Counted from the stretch's first letter, positions 41,511 through 51,138 are shown. The stretch is 64,000 bases of DNA from Acidilobus saccharovorans 345-15 (GCF_000144915.1 NC_014374.1:868001-932000); one strand, 5' to 3'. Translations and numbers: made by a program. Notes: generated by a model not told the origin, from the sequence alone.

Positions 41511-41975
41511 TTGAGCGAGGGGAAGAGGAAGCTGGGTATAGTGTTCGCCTCAGGCGCCTCCAACAGGATATGCTGCCTAATAATATACGGCGCCACGGCG
41601 CTGGCCATGGGCTATGACGTAAGGGTGCACCTGGTTAACGAGGGGTTGGTTGCCTTTAAGAAGGACGTCCTGCCCAAGCTGAGCACTGACGACATAGACC
41701 TGACCACGTTCCCGCAGTACTTCAAGCCCTACGTGGAGACCTACCTGAAGAACCTCAAGGAGTCGATCAGCTCCGGCAAGGTCAAGGACTGGTACTCGTG
41801 GATAAAGGAGCTGAAGGACCTCTACAGGGACTCGTTCAAGATATACGCCTGTCCCCTGGCGGCCCAGTTCTACAACATTAAGAAGGAGGACCTAGCGGAC
41901 GTGGTTGACGACATAAAGGGCGCCGAGGCGTTCCTTGACGAGGTCTACGGGGGCCCCATACTTTACATAGGCTGA
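41511..41975 (+). CDS. DsrE2-like sulfur-transfer family protein
   Basis: A 154-aa protein of the DsrE/DsrF/peroxiredoxin-like family. The N-terminal GIVFASGASNRICCLIIYGATALAMG and the C-terminal KIYACPLAAQFYNIKKEDL each hold Cys residues in the places used for persulfide binding. It is the second DsrE-fold protein in the window. Start is TTG 41511, about 38 bases from TTATAATAG. Confidence 0.8.
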   Translation: MSEGKRKLGIVFASGASNRICCLIIYGATALAMGYDVRVHLVNEGLVAFKKDVLPKLSTDDIDLTTFPQYFKPYVETYLKNLKESISSGKVKDWYSWIKELKDLYRDSFKIYACPLAAQFYNIKKEDLADVVDDIKGAEAFLDEVYGGPILYIG

Positions 41976-42098
41976 GCCGGCATCTCTTCAATGACTTTTT
42001 GGGCCTACGTGTTTTTCGGCCTCGCACGAGAGCTTTCAATCACCGCTTCAGCCGGTTTGCTATCGCTCATCGGCCACCTGATCCTTTGGTTCAGAACG

Positions 42099-42875
42099 TT
42101 AATTAGCTAAGCCCCGGGCCCTTGAAGGCACCCTGGCCTCCAGGAACATCAGCTTAAGGGCACCCATGTAGGGCTCCGGCACCCCTAGGGCCTCAAGGTC
42201 CCTGACAATGAGGCTGGCGTCATATTTGGCCCTCTTTAGCTCCACTTTACCGTTATCAACGTCAATGACCGCGTAGGCCGCCCTCGGGTCCCCGTCCCTT
42301 GGCTGGCCCACGCTGCCCGGGTTCATGAGGAGGCTGCCCCCGACCCTCCTCATAAACTGGTAATGCGTGTGCCCCACCAGGTACATGGAATAGCCCGGCC
42401 TGTTGCCAGCGGGCAATGAGAGCCTGAGGCTCCTCACTAGCATTTTCCTTACGGAGTCGTCATCAAGCCATGGATAGACGTAGCCGTAAAGGGGGCTTGA
42501 GGGGGAACCGTGAACTGCCATCGACCTCCCCATGTAGCCTAGGTCGAGCTCCAGCCGCTCAGGCCATGAAGCTATAAACGCTAAATCGCCACGGGAAACC
42601 AGCCTTTTCGTGAAGTTCTCCCTGAAGAAGACGCTTACCCAGTGAGTCTCCTCGCCGCACATGCAGTCAACGCCGTGAACCAAGGCGTTATCATGGTTCC
42701 CCATGACAGCCCTTGCGCCAACGGACCTAAGTATGTCTATAACCTCGCCTGGCCTTGGGCCATAGTCCACGGCGTCCCCAAGAAACAGCACCTCGTCGTA
42801 GCTCTCAGAGCTAATAACGGCACGTAAGGCATAAGGGTTTCCGTGAGCGTCGCTCAGCACCAACAGCTTCGTCAT
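42099..42875 (-). CDS. Calcineurin-like metallophosphoesterase
   Basis: Dimetal site motifs in order: LSDAHGNPYAL, LGDAVDYGP, VMGNHDNALVHG, MAVHGSP, VGHTHYQF, then NPGSVGQPRDGDPRAAY, the tail typical of the YfcE/MJ0936 phosphodiesterase group. 258 aa, soluble, substrate unknown. It has a short A/T-rich promoter region and stands alone. Confidence 0.88.
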   Translation of the reverse strand: MTKLLVLSDAHGNPYALRAVISSESYDEVLFLGDAVDYGPRPGEVIDILRSVGARAVMGNHDNALVHGVDCMCGEETHWVSVFFRENFTKRLVSRGDLAFIASWPERLELDLGYMGRSMAVHGSPSSPLYGYVYPWLDDDSVRKMLVRSLRLSLPAGNRPGYSMYLVGHTHYQFMRRVGGSLLMNPGSVGQPRDGDPRAAYAVIDVDNGKVELKRAKYDASLIVRDLEALGVPEPYMGALKLMFLEARVPSRARGLAN

Positions 42876-43015
42876 GATCTCTAGCCCTGAAACCCCTTAC
42901 ACTACGCTGCTGAATTTAGGGACGTTTATGTACATAACTCGCTTGCCTTCATGGCACAGAACGAACGACAAGCCTTGCCCTTCAGGGCGTAGGGGCCGGC
43001 CAACTTACAGGCAGG

Positions 43016-43093
43016 TGGTGGGCCCGGCCGGACTTGAACCGGCGACCTCCGCCGTGTCAGGGCGGCGTCCTAACCAATCTAGACTACGGGCCC
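43016..43093 (-). tRNA. tRNA-Val (anticodon GAC), CCA encoded
   Basis: Read on the minus strand, acceptor GGGCCCG pairs with CGGGCCC; anticodon arm CCGCC-CTGACAC-GGCGG carries GAC; the T arm is GCCGG-TTCAAGT-CCGGC. Discriminator A (43019) is followed by CCA (43018-43016). CTTAAAAAC about 29 bases upstream is a good TATA box. No intron. Confidence 0.94.
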
Positions 43094-43178
43094 ACCAGCA
43101 CTCTTGGCTTTCGGCCTAGTTTTTAAGCTCTGTGCAGCCGCAAAAGTTAATAGTAAGGTATAAGATATTTCGGTTAGC

Positions 43179-44690
43179 TTGATACTCAAGGTGGCCGGCT
43201 TGGAGTACAAGTGGAAGGCGCTGTCAGTTACAAGCGTCGGCTCGCTGATGTCGGCAATAGACAGCACCGTGGTGCTCCTGGCACTCGTTCCCATAGCTGA
43301 GGACCTTCACGCCGACTACGTGACCATAGTCTGGATAGTTGTAGCTTACCTTCTCGCCAACACTTCCCTGGTGCTCACTTTTGGAAGGGTCGGCGACACC
43401 TACGGGAGGAAGAAGATATACAACGCCGGCTTCGTAGTCTTCACAATAGGCTCCCTGCTCTCGGCGCTGTCCCAGAGCGGCCTTGAGCTGGTGGCCTTCA
43501 GGGCCCTGCAGGGCATAGGCTCGGCTATGATGCTATCAAACTCCCTTGCAATAATTTCTGAGGCGTTCCCAGTCAACGAGAGGGGCAGGGCGCTGGGCAT
43601 TAACTCCATAGTGTGGTCCTCGGGCACGGTGCTCGGCATAATCCTAGGAGGGCTAATAATAACGTATACCACGTGGAGGTGGATATTCCTGATCAACGTG
43701 CCCATAGGAATCTTTGGGACGGCGTGGGCTTACGCGACCCTCAGGGAGACTAAGTTCAGGAGGGTCGGCGAAAACTTTGACGTGCCCGCGGCCGTCCTGT
43801 TCACTTTGGGTATACTCGCGCTCCAGCTGGGCTTCACTTTAGGCCTCCTAAGGGGGTGGTCCGACGTGTACACGCTGCTGTCATTTGCGGCGGCACCCCC
43901 GCTGCTCGCGGCGTTCGCCTTCTGGGAGCTGTATAAGGTTAGGGACCCTATCGTAGACCTCAGGATGTTTAAGTACAACAGAATGTTCACGGCGTCAATA
44001 TTCACGGCAACCGTGCAGAGCCTGGCCATGTTTGCGGTAAACTTCCTCCTCCTGTTCTACCTTGAGGGCATATTCGGCCTGCCAGTGCTGACGGCCTCCT
44101 ACTTAATAATACCCATGGCCGCCGTCAACATGATAGCTGGTCCCATAGGGGGCAGGCTGACCGACAAGTATGGTCCGAGGCCAATAGCCACGGCAGGCCT
44201 TGTAATACAGGGCGCTGCGCTGTTCCTGCTAGCGATGATGAACGCCAGGACCCCGCTCTGGTGGGTTGCCATGGTGGAGGGCATCTATGGCCTTGGAGGC
44301 GGCCTCTTCTGGCCCTCAAACACGACAGCCGTAATATCGTCAGCTCCCAGGGAGAGGTATGGGGTCGCCTCTGGGACTCTAACCACGTTCAGGAACACGG
44401 GAATGATCCTGAGCTTCGCCGTCTCCTTGACGTCGGTGACGGCCGCCCTGCCTGCGTACTACGTCTACCAGCTCTTTGTCGGCACTTTGAGCGGCCACCT
44501 CCCCTCGTCGTTAATGGTAAGCTACCTCAACGCCCAGGCCTTCGCCTACCATGTCTCCCTTGGGCTTCTGGCCATAGCTGCAGTGCTCTCGGCCCTCAGG
44601 CCTTCGGGCACCCTCGCTAGGCACTCGGGGATGAAGGAGGTCGCCGCCCACCCTATGGTTAGGACAAGCGATGATAACGGCAGGAGCTAA
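43179..44690 (+). CDS. MFS drug exporter, DHA2 (14-helix) type
   Basis: A 503-aa protein with fourteen hydrophobic helices. The DHA2 signatures are DSTVVLLALVPIAEDL in helix 1, GRVGDTYGRKKIYNAG in loop 2-3, and SGTVLGIILGGLIITYTTWRWIFLINVPIG spanning helices 5 and 6. Such pumps export toxic or amphipathic compounds. Start is TTG 43179, or GTG 43191. The end overlaps the longest MEMO frame, but not the preferred one. Confidence 0.88.
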   Translation: MILKVAGLEYKWKALSVTSVGSLMSAIDSTVVLLALVPIAEDLHADYVTIVWIVVAYLLANTSLVLTFGRVGDTYGRKKIYNAGFVVFTIGSLLSALSQSGLELVAFRALQGIGSAMMLSNSLAIISEAFPVNERGRALGINSIVWSSGTVLGIILGGLIITYTTWRWIFLINVPIGIFGTAWAYATLRETKFRRVGENFDVPAAVLFTLGILALQLGFTLGLLRGWSDVYTLLSFAAAPPLLAAFAFWELYKVRDPIVDLRMFKYNRMFTASIFTATVQSLAMFAVNFLLLFYLEGIFGLPVLTASYLIIPMAAVNMIAGPIGGRLTDKYGPRPIATAGLVIQGAALFLLAMMNARTPLWWVAMVEGIYGLGGGLFWPSNTTAVISSAPRERYGVASGTLTTFRNTGMILSFAVSLTSVTAALPAYYVYQLFVGTLSGHLPSSLMVSYLNAQAFAYHVSLGLLAIAAVLSALRPSGTLARHSGMKEVAAHPMVRTSDDNGRS

Positions 44691-44733
44691 CTGTTTAAAT
44701 TTTGATCGCCCAGCTAGCCCAGGTGAAGAGCTG

Positions 44734-45600
44734 GTGCAGGAAATAAGGAAGCCCGCCCACGCTGGCAGCTTTTACCCTGCTGACAGGGATGACCTTGTAA
44801 AGTCAATAGAGTCAAGCTTCCTTCACAGGCTTGGCCCAGGAAAGCTCCCCCAGGCGCCGCCCTCAAGGAATAGGACAAGCGTTGGCTACCTGGTGCCCCA
44901 CGCAGGTTACATGTATAGCGGCCCCGTCGCCGCGCATAGCTACTATAACATGGCTCAGGAGGGAGCCCCCAAGGTAGTTGTGGTGGCAGGCCCCAACCAC
45001 ACGGGCCTCGGCGAGGCCGCCTCGCTCTGGCAGGGGGACGCGTGGGAGACCCCCCTTGGAACTGTTGAGGTTGACAGAGAGGTCGAGAAACTGATAATAT
45101 CAAATACCAAGTACTTCACCTTCGATAATGAGGCGCACCTGTACGAGCACTCGGTGGAGGTCCAGGTCCCATTCCTTCAGTATATCTTTGACTCCAACTT
45201 TAAGCTCGTCCCCATAGTGATAAAGCTTCAGAACCCTGAGGTGTCCAAGGACCTAGCAGACGCCCTAGTCAAGATAATTAATGAGAACGGGGTTGACCTG
45301 CTCTTCGTGGCCAGCAGTGACATGAACCACTACGAGCCCCACGACGTGACTGTCTCAAAGGATAACGAGGCCCTGAGGTACGTGGAGTCCCTGGACCCCG
45401 AGGGGCTTTTCAGGGTGCTTGAAGCAGACGACATAACCATGTGCGGGCCAGGCCCGGCGATGACACTGCTTTACATGGGAAGAAGCCTGGGCGCCACCAG
45501 GGCCGTCATATTGAAGCACGCAACGTCAGGTGACGTGACCGGCGAGAAGGACTGGGTAGTTGGCTACGCCTCCGCCGTGGTGCCGCTTCCTGGCAAGTAA
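44734..45600 (+). CDS. MEMO1-family (extradiol dioxygenase-fold) protein
   Basis: Motifs: RKPAHAGSFYPAD, GYLVPHAGYMYSGPVAAHSY, VAGPNHTGLG, LYEHSVEVQVPFLQ, SSDMNHYEP and MCGPGPAM. The conserved His residues correspond to the metal site of related dioxygenases. In archaea the gene usually sits in the mevalonate cluster, as it does here; its function is not settled. I start it at GTG 44734 (MQEIRKPAHAG), preceded by AGGTGAAG and by the TATA-like TTTAAATTTT at 44694-44703. The frame is open to 44671, inside the MFS gene. Confidence 0.9.
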   Translation: MQEIRKPAHAGSFYPADRDDLVKSIESSFLHRLGPGKLPQAPPSRNRTSVGYLVPHAGYMYSGPVAAHSYYNMAQEGAPKVVVVAGPNHTGLGEAASLWQGDAWETPLGTVEVDREVEKLIISNTKYFTFDNEAHLYEHSVEVQVPFLQYIFDSNFKLVPIVIKLQNPEVSKDLADALVKIINENGVDLLFVASSDMNHYEPHDVTVSKDNEALRYVESLDPEGLFRVLEADDITMCGPGPAMTLLYMGRSLGATRAVILKHATSGDVTGEKDWVVGYASAVVPLPGK

Positions 45601-45621
45601 AGATATCTACGGTGGCCTCCC

Positions 45622-46410
45622 TTGAGGCTCTCGCTAAGGCTGCCCCTCATAGTGATGGGCATTCCAATAGATGAGGTGGTAAACCCTTACCTAGTAGTGC
45701 CGGGCGAGCAGGTGAAGTTTGAGCTGAAGTACCAGGAGAACTGTGAAAGGGCTGACCTCAGCGCCGAGGGCTTGTCACAGGAGGTTGTCGGAAAGGCCAG
45801 GGAGTTCTGGAGAAGGCTGATGAGCGGCCTTAACATGAACGACTGCTCCTACGTTAGGTCAGAGGGCCTGCCCCAGAGGCGGCCCGTTGCAAGCACCTAT
45901 GCGGCCTTAACAACGGCGCTCCTTTACCTCACCGCCAGGTCGCACTCGGACACAGTGGACGAGCTGGAGATAGTCGAGATGGGAAGGATGTCAGACCCCT
46001 GGGGGGAGGGGGCCACGTGGTGGCAGAGCTCCATAGACGCCATGAGGTACGTGGCCGCCAGCGGCAAGGCCGCTGCGTACAGGAGCGAGGATGAAGTCGT
46101 TGACCTGCAGTTGGGCCGGGTAGACCTTAACATGGAGGTCAGGGCGTCCTCTGTGGTTGGAAAGGGGGCCACAAGGCAGGAGCTGGGCGAGAGCCTCTTT
46201 GACGCGGCGGTGCACATGATAGGCCAGGCCGTCGTGGACCTCTCGGACTCCCTTACGTCAGGCTCCCCACTTAGGGGTGAGCTAGTTAAGAGGCTGAGGG
46301 TTCAGAACGCGGCAGCCTACCTCTTCTATGGGGTGCAGACGCCCCAGGGGGAGTGCGAGTGGGTCCCCGGGCTTCCTGGCGAGCTTGAGCTGATGTGCCT
46401 TACGGCCTAG
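45622..46410 (+). CDS. Unrecognised protein in the MEMO-IPK cluster (possible divergent GHMP-kinase fold)
   Basis: A 262-aa soluble protein. In crenarchaea the slot between MEMO and isopentenyl phosphate kinase often holds mevalonate kinase, a GHMP-superfamily enzyme. Here no PxxxGLGSSA motif is visible; RRPVASTYAALTTALLYLTA is the nearest match, and somewhat resembles the serine-rich helix of diphosphomevalonate decarboxylases. WGEGATWWQSSIDAMR and NMEVRASSVVGKGATRQEL are other distinctive stretches. Function is unknown; involvement in isoprenoid synthesis is an inference from position only. Confidence 0.6.
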   Translation: MRLSLRLPLIVMGIPIDEVVNPYLVVPGEQVKFELKYQENCERADLSAEGLSQEVVGKAREFWRRLMSGLNMNDCSYVRSEGLPQRRPVASTYAALTTALLYLTARSHSDTVDELEIVEMGRMSDPWGEGATWWQSSIDAMRYVAASGKAAAYRSEDEVVDLQLGRVDLNMEVRASSVVGKGATRQELGESLFDAAVHMIGQAVVDLSDSLTSGSPLRGELVKRLRVQNAAAYLFYGVQTPQGECEWVPGLPGELELMCLTA

Positions 46411-46451
46411 GCTTATTTTCCCTTGAGTTAAAGTTAGCGCGGAGATGAAAC

Positions 46452-47180
46452 TTGAGGTGCAACCTAGCTGTAGTCAAGCTGGGGGGCTCCGCTATAACCG
46501 ATAAGTCCTCGCCAGAGACCGTCAGGTGGGACGTGCTTGAGAGCCTCTCCGCGCAGGTGGCCAGCTACCTCAAGGCGGGCGGACGGCTGGCCCTAGTCCA
46601 CGGCGGGGGTAGCTTTGGACATTACATAGTGAGCAGGCTGCTCTCCGAGAGAGGAAGGCTAGGCCCCAGCGAGGTCTCAGAAGTGCAGAGGGAGATGCTC
46701 CTTCTCGGAATTACCGTGGTCAACAGCCTCCTGTCGCACGGGGTGCCCGTTAGCCTTCATGCCGCCCACAGCATGTGTGTCGGCGAGAGAAGCTGTGAGC
46801 TGACCCCGATGCTAAGGGACCTCGCGGCCGGCCTAACGCCGCTAACTTATGGGGACGCCGTGCTCACTGAAAGGGGAGGGGTGGTAGTAAGCGGCGACAC
46901 CATAGCGTCCATGCTGGCCTCTGAGGCTAAGGCTGACTGCCTGATCTACGTGTCTGACGTCGATGGCGTAATAGGCCCTGAGGGAAAGGTCTTAAGGGTT
47001 GTAAGCCCAAGGGATGAAATAGCTGACATAACCAAACGTGGGGTTGACGTCACGGGCAGCATGAAGGGTAAGATCGCTGAGGCGGCCTCAGCCAAGGTCG
47101 CGAACACCAGGATAGTCAGGTGGGACTCGCTCCTGAGGGCCCTTAACGGCGAGGAGGTAGGCACTAGGGTCGTGCCCTGA
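46452..47180 (+). CDS. Isopentenyl phosphate kinase
   Basis: Phosphorylates isopentenyl phosphate to IPP in the archaeal mevalonate pathway. An amino acid kinase fold is shown by VVKLGGSAITDKS (ATP and phosphate Lys), VHGGGSFGHYI with the diagnostic His, VSGDTIASMLA, YVSDVDGVIG and DVTGSMKGKI. 242 aa. It follows the unknown gene after 41 bases and overlaps the 3' end of the convergent Bax1 gene by 17 bases. Confidence 0.93.
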   Translation: MRCNLAVVKLGGSAITDKSSPETVRWDVLESLSAQVASYLKAGGRLALVHGGGSFGHYIVSRLLSERGRLGPSEVSEVQREMLLLGITVVNSLLSHGVPVSLHAAHSMCVGERSCELTPMLRDLAAGLTPLTYGDAVLTERGGVVVSGDTIASMLASEAKADCLIYVSDVDGVIGPEGKVLRVVSPRDEIADITKRGVDVTGSMKGKIAEAASAKVANTRIVRWDSLLRALNGEEVGTRVVP

Positions 47181-48627
47181 CCTTTACTACCACGGCGTCG
47201 TTCAGCCCCGTCCATCTGAGCGAGTAGCCAACTAGGGCCAGGGCCTCCTGAACCCAGGGGCCATACTTTGAGGTCAGCTCGGAGAGCCTCCTGCCCTCAA
47301 GGCTTTCCCTGCTGAGGCTGTCAAGGAGCTCCCTTTTGACGAAGTAGTTCCTGAGCTTAACGTAGCCCTCCACCGTGCCATTAAACCTCCTCACGTCGTC
47401 AACCGTAACGCCATAGCGTTTAGCGACGTCTTCAAAGCTCACGTAGCTGCCCTTCACGTCTAACCTTTCTGGCAGCCGCCCGGCGTGACTAGAAAGCCTC
47501 GCCTTTAGCCACTCGTATATTGGCGCCACGTTAACTTTATCCTTGTAGGAAACAACGTCGTGGCCAGTCAACTTAAAGGCCCCAACGCCAAGTGACTCGT
47601 TGACGACAAGAAGTATGGGGTCCCTGAGGCCGGCCAGCTTCCTGAGCTTGGCGTTTATGTACTCCTTGGTCCAGAAGCCCACGACCTCTATGAATACCTT
47701 AGAGCTCCCACTGATGACAGCAAAGTCTGGTATCATTATCTCGCCAGTTGATGTCACCAGGGGCTCCGGCTCCCTTATAACCAGCCAGCCGCTGTCCTTC
47801 GCCAGGAGGGTGAGCTTCCTGTAGAGGTCCTCCTCGACAGAGCTGTCAAACGTTATGCCTGAGACGGTGGGCCTTGTGGGCATAGGCGCGTCGTCGCTAG
47901 TTACCTCCACGGTCACTATCCTCCTGGTCCTTCCCACCGCAACCTGCGCCCTGAGCCTCCAGCTGGCGCTCCTGAGCAGGTGAGGCACAAGCCTTGCCAT
48001 CAGCCTGCCGTACCTGTCGGTTAGCTTAGCCAGCGACACCGGCCCGTAGACGTCGACCTGGACAGGCCTTGACCTTGCATAGTACATGAGTCCCATCGCC
48101 TTAATTGACCTGAGCAGGTCCTTCCAATTGTCGCTGACCTCAAGCGTAACCATGTAGGACCTCAGCAGGAGGCCCTCCAGCTCCTCCATGTTATACTCCT
48201 CCATGAGATCCCTGGGGCCTATTGCGGGCCCAGAAACTATGACGCGCTCAAGGTCCAAGTCAGAGTACATGAACCTCTCAGCGTCGACACCCAGCTGTTT
48301 AGTTACCTCCTCGAGCCTCCTGCGCCTCTCCTCCTCAGAGAGGGCCGGGCCTCCCTCGAAGAGCTTCTGCCTTATCATGTATGGACTTACCGGGGACTCC
48401 TCCTCAAGCACTAAATACCTCAGGGCCACCTCCGTGATGCCGTCAACAAGCTTAGGGTCGTATATCCTCCTGAGGGGCTTTAGCTCCTCAAGGGCCTCCC
48501 CAAGTTTAAGCCCAGGCCTGAGGTGCCTTAACACCTCAGAGAACAGGTCCAGGTCGTCCTCGCCTGCGAAGAGCACCCTGGCCCTGGCGCCTCTAACTAT
48601 AAGCCTTACCAGGTCAGACCTCAGCAC
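47164..48627 (-). CDS. bax1: Bax1 nuclease, partner of archaeal XPB (DUF790)
   Basis: A 487-aa protein of the DUF790/Bax1 family. The nuclease core lies at about residues 275-350 as VEEDLYRKLTLLAKDSGW, then EIMIPDFAVI and KVFIEVVGFWT, the D...ExV-type active site. Bax1 binds XPB and cuts DNA near the fork in archaeal nucleotide excision repair. It begins within the end of the XPB gene (14-base overlap), so the two are coupled. Confidence 0.9.
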   Translation of the reverse strand: MLRSDLVRLIVRGARARVLFAGEDDLDLFSEVLRHLRPGLKLGEALEELKPLRRIYDPKLVDGITEVALRYLVLEEESPVSPYMIRQKLFEGGPALSEEERRRRLEEVTKQLGVDAERFMYSDLDLERVIVSGPAIGPRDLMEEYNMEELEGLLLRSYMVTLEVSDNWKDLLRSIKAMGLMYYARSRPVQVDVYGPVSLAKLTDRYGRLMARLVPHLLRSASWRLRAQVAVGRTRRIVTVEVTSDDAPMPTRPTVSGITFDSSVEEDLYRKLTLLAKDSGWLVIREPEPLVTSTGEIMIPDFAVISGSSKVFIEVVGFWTKEYINAKLRKLAGLRDPILLVVNESLGVGAFKLTGHDVVSYKDKVNVAPIYEWLKARLSSHAGRLPERLDVKGSYVSFEDVAKRYGVTVDDVRRFNGTVEGYVKLRNYFVKRELLDSLSRESLEGRRLSELTSKYGPWVQEALALVGYSLRWTGLNDAVVVKVRARP

Positions 48628-49954
48628 CTGACCTCCTCCTCATGCTCAGCCTGCTGTCGCTCGTGCCCTTCGTCACCAGCTCTATGAGGAGGGCCCTCTT
48701 GCCCTCCGCGGGCCTCAGGACCCTGCCGAGCCTCTGTATGAACTGCCGCGGAGTCCCATAGCCTCCGACAACTATGGCCACGCTTGCGTCAGGCACGTCA
48801 ACCCCTTCGTCGAACACGCTCGAGGCCACTATGACTTTGTATGCGCCCTTCCTGAAGAGCTCGAGTATCTTGAGCCTCTCCTGCTTAGGCGTCTTATAGG
48901 TCACGGCCGGCACGAGAAACTCGCGCGAGATCCTGTATGCCATTTCCGTGTCCCTAGTGAATATCAGCACTTTCCTGTCGCTGTACTCCGCCAGAAGCTT
49001 CCTCAATGAATCAATTTTAGCCCTAGAGTTAACGGCTATCCTGACGGACTCGTACCAGGCCTCCACGGCGTCCCTGGCTACCGGGTTCTTTGCGGCCAAC
49101 GACAGCAGCCTGTGAAAGTCCTCCAGCGACCTCAACGTGACGCCGAGCCTCTTCAGGTCTTCCCTTAGCCTGGCCCTCAGGGACTCATACCTTGACTTCT
49201 CGTCGTCCGTGAGGCTTACGTAAACCCTCTTAATGTCGTAGTCTGAGAGGTACTTGCCTCTCAGCTCCGCTGGCGAGACCCTTATCACTATGGGGCCCAC
49301 CAGGTCAGGTAACAGGACGTGCCTTCCGTCCTCCCTCTCAGGCGTCGCAGTGAGGCCAAGCCTGTAGGGAGAGGCCAGCACCTGGGCGACCTCCATGTAG
49401 CCGGGTGACGGGAGGTGGTGCACCTCGTCAAAAATGGCCAGCACGAACCTGTTGCCCAGCTCCTCAGCCCTGCTGTACGCGCTGTCATATGTAGATACCG
49501 TAATGCCCGCCACGTCGCTTTCGCCGCCGCCCAATATGCCGGGCGTCACGCTCAGGTGCCTCATTATTGCGCTTTTCCACTGGTGAAGCAGGTCTATCGT
49601 TGGCACCACGATTATTGTGGCGGCTCCTACCTCCTGGATGGCGGCCAGCGCGACGAGGGTCTTGCCAGCTCCTGTGGGGAGCACCACCACCCCCCTCATG
49701 CCGGCCCTCTTCCACGCCTCAAGGGCCCTCTCCTGGTAGTCCCTGAGCCTAATCCTCGGGGCGCGGAGGGCCTGGAGCGGGATGGGGTCAAGGACCCTGT
49801 CATCAACAGTTAAGCCTGACTCTCGAATGTAGTTCAGTACTTCATAGTACTTATATGGCAGCCCGACGTAGCCTCCGATCCTCTCATCGTACCTTAGGCC
49901 CGGCGCGTAAGAGTCGCTTACCAGCAGCCCCCTCCTGTAGCTGAGCTTAACCAA
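48614..49954 (-). CDS. xpb: XPB/Rad25-type DNA helicase
   Basis: A superfamily 2 helicase of 446 aa. Walker A is VVLPTGAGKTLVA, motif II FDEVHHLPS (DEVH), motif III TATPEREDGR, which includes the RED residues of XPB, motif V SSVFDEGVDVPDA and motif VI QFIQRLGRVLRP. An N-terminal damage-recognition-like domain precedes the helicase. It unwinds DNA at lesions together with Bax1, encoded directly downstream. Confidence 0.94.
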   Translation of the reverse strand: MVKLSYRRGLLVSDSYAPGLRYDERIGGYVGLPYKYYEVLNYIRESGLTVDDRVLDPIPLQALRAPRIRLRDYQERALEAWKRAGMRGVVVLPTGAGKTLVALAAIQEVGAATIIVVPTIDLLHQWKSAIMRHLSVTPGILGGGESDVAGITVSTYDSAYSRAEELGNRFVLAIFDEVHHLPSPGYMEVAQVLASPYRLGLTATPEREDGRHVLLPDLVGPIVIRVSPAELRGKYLSDYDIKRVYVSLTDDEKSRYESLRARLREDLKRLGVTLRSLEDFHRLLSLAAKNPVARDAVEAWYESVRIAVNSRAKIDSLRKLLAEYSDRKVLIFTRDTEMAYRISREFLVPAVTYKTPKQERLKILELFRKGAYKVIVASSVFDEGVDVPDASVAIVVGGYGTPRQFIQRLGRVLRPAEGKRALLIELVTKGTSDSRLSMRRRSGAEV

Positions 49955-50004
49955 GGGCTCCCTTTACCTTAGGGAGACGTTGCAAGGCGAGGTTAAAGGC
50001 CTTC

Positions 50005-51138
50005 TCAGCGAATTTCAAGTTCCCCTGCGAGCTCTTCCTCCTCCACTGGCATGCCATTTATGGCCAGCCTTGTCATTATGTCCCCTGAGGCGTCCTCGCT
50101 GAGGCCCAGTGACTCGGGGTAAACCAGGCCCGTGCCCCTCACCTTGCCCTCCAGCACGGCGAGCGCGGCAAACCCGAGGAAGCTTCCGGTTACCTTGGCC
50201 ATGGCCGTCGTCCCGTCCTCGGCCCTGGTGACCTGGGTAAACCTGATCCCGCCGCCAGACTTGCCGTACACGTCAACCACTAGCACTACTATATCCCTGA
50301 AGTTAACCCTCATAGACCATATAAGGGAGGCCAGCACCTCATCAGCCATAACCTCGTAGTTGCCGACGTGTATTGGCTTGTGTTCAAGGAGGCCCAACTT
50401 CTTGAGGCCCTTAATGAAGGCCACGTGGCCAGGCCACCTCAACGTGTACTCGGCCAGGAAGGACGCGTTTGAGTAGCTCTTGAGCAGCGTCCTGAGGCCG
50501 TCCGTCGGGAAGTACTCCAGCTCACCAACGCCTGGGACGTATATTGTTCCCATGGGGCCTGAGAGCGGATCCACTGCCACAACCTTGCCATCAACTATCG
50601 TCCTGGCAGGCCTCCTGTACTCATCTACCAGGTCAGATATGCTCCAGCTCGGCACGAGGCCAAGAGGTGGGTCGGGCCTCTCGCTTATGCCACCTACATA
50701 AATTTTAGCTCCCTTAAGGCCTCCCAGCTTCCTGTCGCCTATTCCAATGAGCATATTTGAGAGCCCGGGGGCGACGCCAGCATCCATGAGCAGCAGTATT
50801 CCAGCCTTAGAGGCCAGCTGGCCCAGCTCCTCCGGGTCCTCAGGGAAGAATGAGACGTCTACTATGTTGGCGCCCAGGTTTATCAGGCCCTTAAGGGCCT
50901 TGTAGGCTATGCTCCCTGGCAGGGCGGTAACTATGAGGTCCACGGTGCCTACGGCCTTCTTAACATCGTCAGGCGACAGCGCGTCAGCCACGGCGTAAGG
51001 CATTCTGAGCCTCTCGGCGGTCCTCGACAGAGAGTCTTTGGCCTTATCTACAAGGATCACTTCATGGCCCTCCCCCCTTATTACCGAGGCCGCTACGGAG
51101 CCCACGCCCCCAGCGCCTATCACTGCAACTCTAGCCAA
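50005..51138 (-). CDS. Saccharopine dehydrogenase-family oxidoreductase
   Basis: A 377-aa protein with a Rossmann start VAVIGAGGVGSVAASVIRGEGHEV, then ALPGSIAYKALKGLINLGANIVDV and LLMDAGVAPGLSNMLIGIG, all characteristic of saccharopine dehydrogenase/reductase-like enzymes. The substrate in archaea is not settled; lysine or related amino acid metabolism is possible. Start is TTG 51138; TTTAAATAT lies about 40 bases upstream, giving a short leader. Confidence 0.8.
   Translation of the reverse strand: MARVAVIGAGGVGSVAASVIRGEGHEVILVDKAKDSLSRTAERLRMPYAVADALSPDDVKKAVGTVDLIVTALPGSIAYKALKGLINLGANIVDVSFFPEDPEELGQLASKAGILLLMDAGVAPGLSNMLIGIGDRKLGGLKGAKIYVGGISERPDPPLGLVPSWSISDLVDEYRRPARTIVDGKVVAVDPLSGPMGTIYVPGVGELEYFPTDGLRTLLKSYSNASFLAEYTLRWPGHVAFIKGLKKLGLLEHKPIHVGNYEVMADEVLASLIWSMRVNFRDIVVLVVDVYGKSGGGIRFTQVTRAEDGTTAMAKVTGSFLGFAALAVLEGKVRGTGLVYPESLGLSEDASGDIMTRLAINGMPVEEEELAGELEIR

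Noticed and set aside
42874-43119. An 81-codon plus-strand frame with VGPAGLEPATSAVSGR
   Set aside because: The same artefact, made by the complement of tRNA-Val.
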